Source of the DNA: Podocnemis expansa
Lineage: Eukaryota; Chordata; Testudines; Podocnemididae
DNA length: 64,000 bases
Reading direction: 5' to 3'
Assembly: GCA_007922195.1 (NCBI GenBank)
Contig: ML681964.1
Span: 8,182,213-8,246,212 of the forward strand
The notes beneath the pieces are model-generated. The model did no database searches and had not been told where the DNA came from. It saw only the letters and a program-made list of their open reading frames with translations. Positions 59,702-64,000 of the stretch are shown one piece after another; position 1 is the stretch's first letter, and each line of letters opens with the position of its first letter. The position numbers and the translations under genes are program-made.

Positions 59702-60000
59702 GACTTTATAGCCTGATGATTAGGGCACTCCGCAAAGTGGAAGACTGACCATCAAGTCTCTGGTCTGGTGAATATTTAATTCTTTATGCATAGTGGGACA
59801 GCTTTAACAGGAGAAATTGGAAGAAATCTTCACCAGAATATCCTATACTTCACTGTTTTGGACCTGTGTTTGCAAAATGGGAGATTGATTCAAATCCTTG
59901 CACCATAACAGGTAGAGAGGGGAAATTCAACCTGGGTTGTCCACATCTCATATGAGTGTTCAGTGCTCTAGCCACTAGGTAAAGGTTATAAGAGGGGTTT
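59702..60000. repeat. Inverted pair of tRNA-like SINE heads
   Basis: The plus-strand unit at 59710-59765 has AGCCTGATGATTAGGGCACT. The minus-strand unit at 59890-59985 reads CCTAGTGGCTAGAGCACTGA and CCAGGTTGAATTTCCCCT from right to left. Both resemble a tRNA A and B box. They face each other like a fold-back element. The same kind of unit occurs at 44308. Confidence 0.5.
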
Positions 60001-60703
60001 CCAATTACCACATCTTTTCCTTCTCCCTCTTTTTGAACCTCGTGCTCTGTTTGCTTTTGTGTCAAAAAGAGCTTGGAAACACAATGGAATGGTTCATTTT
60101 AAATCAAATGCAAACATTTTCTTTCACCCAAAATATTTTTATCAACTTTTCCATTTGCCTAATTTTTTTTTCAGAATTTTTGGGTTTGATTCAGGTAAAA
60201 TTGATTTTTTTCTCCCTACCCCTTCCCCCCACCCCCCTGACTTTTCTAGCACTGCTAAGGGGAAAAAAGTTACTCATTTAGCTTTAGCCATGACCCATAT
60301 ACACACATTTTTCCAGGCTTTCTTGTCAAAAAATGTGTGCCATAGCCATTCCCCTCTTTGTGTTTGCACTCAAATCTGTTGGCTTTTGTGGGGTTAGCAT
60401 GCAACCCAGGCATGTCTTGTACAGGGATATGGAGTTCTCTTGCATGCCTAGTATGTAGCCACCGAGTACAATAGAACCAAAGATATTCTACTGCATTATG
60501 AGCTTTCTTTGACTCGCTTGATAGTAGGATAATTTCACCCTAAGTGTTTGGACCTCATGAAAACTGGACTTAGTGTAGAGTGGAGCTTTTATGAATAAGA
60601 AGTAGAGCTCTAACTGAATTACATCTGTCATCTTCTTTTCAATGTAATGAAAGCATTTATCCCATTAGATCCCATTATAATGAGATAAACACTTCAGTGT
60701 ACT

Positions 60704-60733
60704 TTCCTTTATTTATTTATTTATTTATTTATA
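60704..60733. repeat. (TTTA)n microsatellite
   Basis: About seven TTTA units. Confidence 0.9.
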
Positions 60734-60834
60734 ATCTTGAGTGTGTTACTAGTGAAAAAGATGCCAGACTGGCAATATTAAAAACTAATGTCCTTTATAT
60801 ATGCTGTTTTCCCATGTTCAAATATAAGCAACTG

Positions 60835-61057
60835 CACTGATTTGCTGTAACAGTCTGACCTGATCCTGTGACTTACACATCACTACAGTTCTTCCCCCCT
60901 CACATTCTGTAAGTTCTCCATCTTCAAGCATCTGATGAAGTGAAATTTTCTCCCATGAAAGGTCAGACGATAAATAATTATTTTACTCTTTGAAAATACT
61001 ACAGGACTCCTTGTTTATTTTTTGCTGAACTAGACTGAGACAACTACTCCTTTGGAT
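60835..61057 (+). mobile_element. Penelope-like element 3' tail with hammerhead-like core
   Basis: CTGACCTGATCCTGTGACTT, ATTCTGTAAGTTCTCCATCT and TCAAGCATCTGATGAAGTGA are followed by TCTCCCATGAAAGG, CTACAGGACTCCTTG and the end word ACTAGACTGAGACAACTACTC. CTGATGA (60932-60938) and GAAA (60957-60960) are intact, but the sequence after GAAA no longer pairs as stem I. Confidence 0.85.
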
Positions 61058-64000
61058 ATTGTCCTTTACTGATCTACAAAACGCTTAGTGTGCACAGAGC
61101 CTGGACAGGATAGTTTTCACAGTGCTCCTAATGTGTATCAAATCTAACCTGAGTCATGACCTCTAGGGCAACAAGGTATTTCATTATCTGTCTTCTATCT
61201 TTCTTTGTGGAGGCTGCCAACAAAGATTCCACTTGTAACGGTGGCTATATTCACAGAGGGATCTGTCTACTGGGACCCAACTTAGGACCATCACATTTGT
61301 CACAGAGACAACAAACTAGCCATCAGCTGCTAAGACTTACCAACCTGGACAGGATCTAGAGAGCAAGAGGGGAAAGGTTCTAAACCATATTATAAATCTT
61401 TTCCATCACCCAGTTTCTCTCTCTCTTCCACTTCATTATTCATGGGCAGAAATAATAGTTTTAAAAAGCACTGAAGCACAATTTTAATTCTTTTGGTGCA
61501 TACCAACAATGTAAGATGTATATGGGGGAATGAAGCTTCATAAACTTCGCTGTAAATGTTTAACCTTTTAGGGGCTCAGCCAGCAAAGTGCCATCTACCC
61601 TTATATATTACTTTGAGGTCAGTGGGAATTTAGGGCACTTAGCACCCTTCTGGATTGTGCTTCTTGTGAGGAAAATGCATTAATAATGTATGTGTATCTT
61701 TTCCCACCTATTATGTAATTGACCATATCATGTCAGTGACTGCATTCTGCCCTTCCCCCCAAAGTATGTAAGATTTTAAAAGATTTTTTGCAAGCCAGGA
61801 TTAGATTAACCAGGTTACTAGCACATCCCAATGGGAGCTAGCTAAAGAAAAAATCTGTTTGTAGTACTCTTAGTCCTGATGTCACAGGCACAGCAAGGAC
61901 ATGACAAGGAGGAGTCAGATTACAGTAAGAATGGGCAGTGCAGCATGCAGCCAGAGTAAATGCTAAATCAGAGCGGGATTGTATCGGGGATAAGACTGCC
62001 TGCAAAGCACTCATCCTGAGGAGGCATACTGTTCACACATTGTTCCTATGCTGGGAAATTTCCACGCAATGTAGAATGAAAGAGCTCTGTTTTACATGTC
62101 AGCCCTTTGCGGGAGCCAATGCTGAACAGAGAGCGGTGGGATTCTGACTGCATGATTAATGAGAAACATCATGTATTTTGGTAAGTATTAATGATGCTGA
62201 TGTAATTCTGCTTCTGCTCACCTCTTATCAATAGGAATAATTTTTTAAAATTTTGAATACAAGAACATTTCGTGCTAGTGCACACCTAAAACTGACAACT
62301 AGAATGCCACATTGGTTGTGCAGCTCAAAAGGAACCCATTGTCTTAGAAAAGGATTCCGTTTGAATGTGTTATGGCTTAGTTTTAGCTGCTGAAAATAAA
62401 TATGAACTCACCCTCTAGTTCGTCTTAAATGAACTTGCGTTTTGTCTGCTGAGGGGGATGAGGAATTGTTGTGAAGCATGTGAAGTTGCAGACAAACTTA
62501 ATGTAATATAAGCTACAACTGCGTGGTTCATGATTTGCAGTCTCAGTAAATGTTAGGTTTTCATTCAGCTCTAAGAATTCTAAGGCTGAAAGGAGAAACA
62601 ATGCTTTATTTGCAATGGTATGTTTACCGAGTACTCTTCACTTTGCAGATCACAGCCATGGGGCTGGCTGCTAGCATACCATGAAATACACATTACTTTA
62701 AGCCTTTAGAGATCTCAGAGCTGTTAAACATTTGTGCAGAGTTTAGTTTTGTGGCTTGATAGAAAGATTCCTTAGATTCACAGCTGAGCTGGCTCCATAC
62801 CCTAAAAAACATGCTGGAGCTTGGTAGGGTGAGTAGATAGCGAGTGTGGAAAAAAATGTGATGGGATGGGGGGTAATAAGTCCTGATATGAGAAAAAGGC
62901 TTGAATATTGGGACTGTGCATATAAAATCAGGATATCTGGTCACTGTAGAGCTTGCATATATTTTAGTAACATAGTGCTGCAATACAATGGTGGGATATA
63001 GAATCATAATGTAACACTGCAGCTTGGTAATGGAAAATAGCAAATAAAATAAAAAATAAATTAAAGGATCCCCCCATCTTTATACTTTGAAGTCTTGTGC
63101 TACACTGTTGTTAAGATATTGCTGCACAATGTTTATTAATGAACAGAACTGGAGCATCTTTGGGACATTTAGCAGCTTTCTCTGTTTCATTAACTATTAA
63201 ATCAAGAGTTCACTGTATGCTTAAAGAAGTATTTCTTTGATATTATGATCGACTCCTATCATGTGAGTGTTACATCATATATATTAGTGTGTTTTAATGT
63301 AGCCATTATTTCCTTCTTTTCTTTATCATCCTTAGAAATTTAGGGGAGAAGTCCCCCAACTTACTTGCTAAAGCTGAAGTCCATCAGTTGCCTTGACTGC
63401 AACTGTGATTTTTCTGTAAAATTGTCATGTTAGAAAAGATGTTTTACTGGCAGAAACAGCCCCCCCTTTGAAGATTAATTTTCTCTAATGTGGCTTCAAA
63501 AGAGTGTGAATACATTACTTATGTACATTGGCTTTGCTGTTATTTATGCCAAAAACATTTAATTGTGAGTGAACTGGACAATTTTGATTGTCTCTTTATG
63601 ATTAAAAACAAGCTCACATTTATTTATTTATTTACTTACTTACTTAAAAAATATTACCGCAAGTGCTAGACCTTTTCTTTTTTGTAAGTTTTGCGATGAT
63701 TACCTGCTTAGATGTGGTAAGACACTCTTGTTGACTATAATCATAACGGGTAGAAGTACTGGTACAGATCAACTGTCCTATTTTAAATTAAAATCAATCT
63801 GCTGTTTTCAGGACTTTTTCATATATCTGTAACATGGATCAACCACTGTTTACTAATGTTTTGCCATTCCAAACTGGATGTACTGCTTAGTGTTTCACAT
63901 TGTAATTTGTTTAATTGTATGATTCAAGTTTTTAATAGGACAAACTGAGATGAGACTTGTTTTATAGGAAACCTCTCCTCCAAAGGTTCAGCTAAACTTG
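61058..64000. other. AT-rich stretch without recognised genes
   Basis: Nothing coding or classified is visible. A TTTA/CTTA microsatellite lies at 63617-63646. The 116-codon minus-strand frame at 62693-63043 has no recognisable domain. Confidence 0.5.

Noticed and set aside
62693..63043. 116-codon minus-strand frame
   Set aside because: AT-rich, hydrophobic, no recognisable domain or context.
1..64000. CRISPR arrays, bacterial operons, intact tRNA or rRNA genes
   Set aside because: None seen. The repeats present are eukaryotic interspersed and simple repeats, and the tRNA-like words belong to SINE heads.

Overview
This is vertebrate nuclear DNA with no recognisable host exon. It is a dense, nested graveyard of transposable elements in AT-rich unique sequence. 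CR1 LINEs of several ages, Penelope-like elements (PLEs), a near-complete DIRS tyrosine-recombinase retroelement, several short hAT-type transposons and CR1-poor AT-rich spacers together suggest a non-avian sauropsid, most likely a turtle. That taxonomic call is inference from repeat content, not from a gene.

Layout. 1-2115: a young CR1 3' end with an open reading frame lies next to an old CR1, which is split by a 452-bp hAT-like element. 2140-2362: PLE tail. 6142-6289: PLE-tail palindrome. 9074-9424: palindromic MITE. 14936-17220: truncated PLE (reverse transcriptase plus GIY-YIG endonuclease) with an inverted copy of its own 3' end at its left side. 18209-18478: MITE. 19930-20358: probable hAT element. 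20400-20838: CR1 3' fragment. 21480-22311: second PLE. 24450-24759: inverted duplication around a PLE tail. 26193-26393: another PLE palindrome. 28735-28898 and 29694-29870: a pair of short hAT-like repeats. 29871-35415: DIRS element (gag, RT/RNase H, tyrosine recombinase, internal complementary region). 36445-36945, 39025-39233 and 45783-46181: hAT elements with 7/8 or 8/8 target duplications. 47226-50570: two decayed CR1 copies, the second split by a hAT element of the same family as the one at 1390. 50587-50695: PLE tail with a hammerhead-like core. 50695-51640: minus-strand LINE endonuclease domain. 52190-52520: G/T minisatellite. 55775-55975 and 60835-61057: PLE tails with hammerhead-like cores. 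56455-58457: CR1 nested inside an older CR1 that resumes at 58463. The spaces between are AT-rich and show no coding signal to me.

The genes here serve only their own elements. CR1 ORF2 and PLE proteins copy by target-primed reverse transcription. The DIRS proteins make a circular DNA that the recombinase inserts. The short hAT elements and MITEs carry no enzyme and relied on transposases elsewhere. Nearly all coding copies are broken. The best preserved frames are the CR1 at 3-1163 and the DIRS recombinase. The most interesting signals are hammerhead ribozyme-like folds in PLE tails, repeated palindromic PLE insertions, the DIRS terminal geometry, and a strong plus-strand bias of CR1 and PLE copies.
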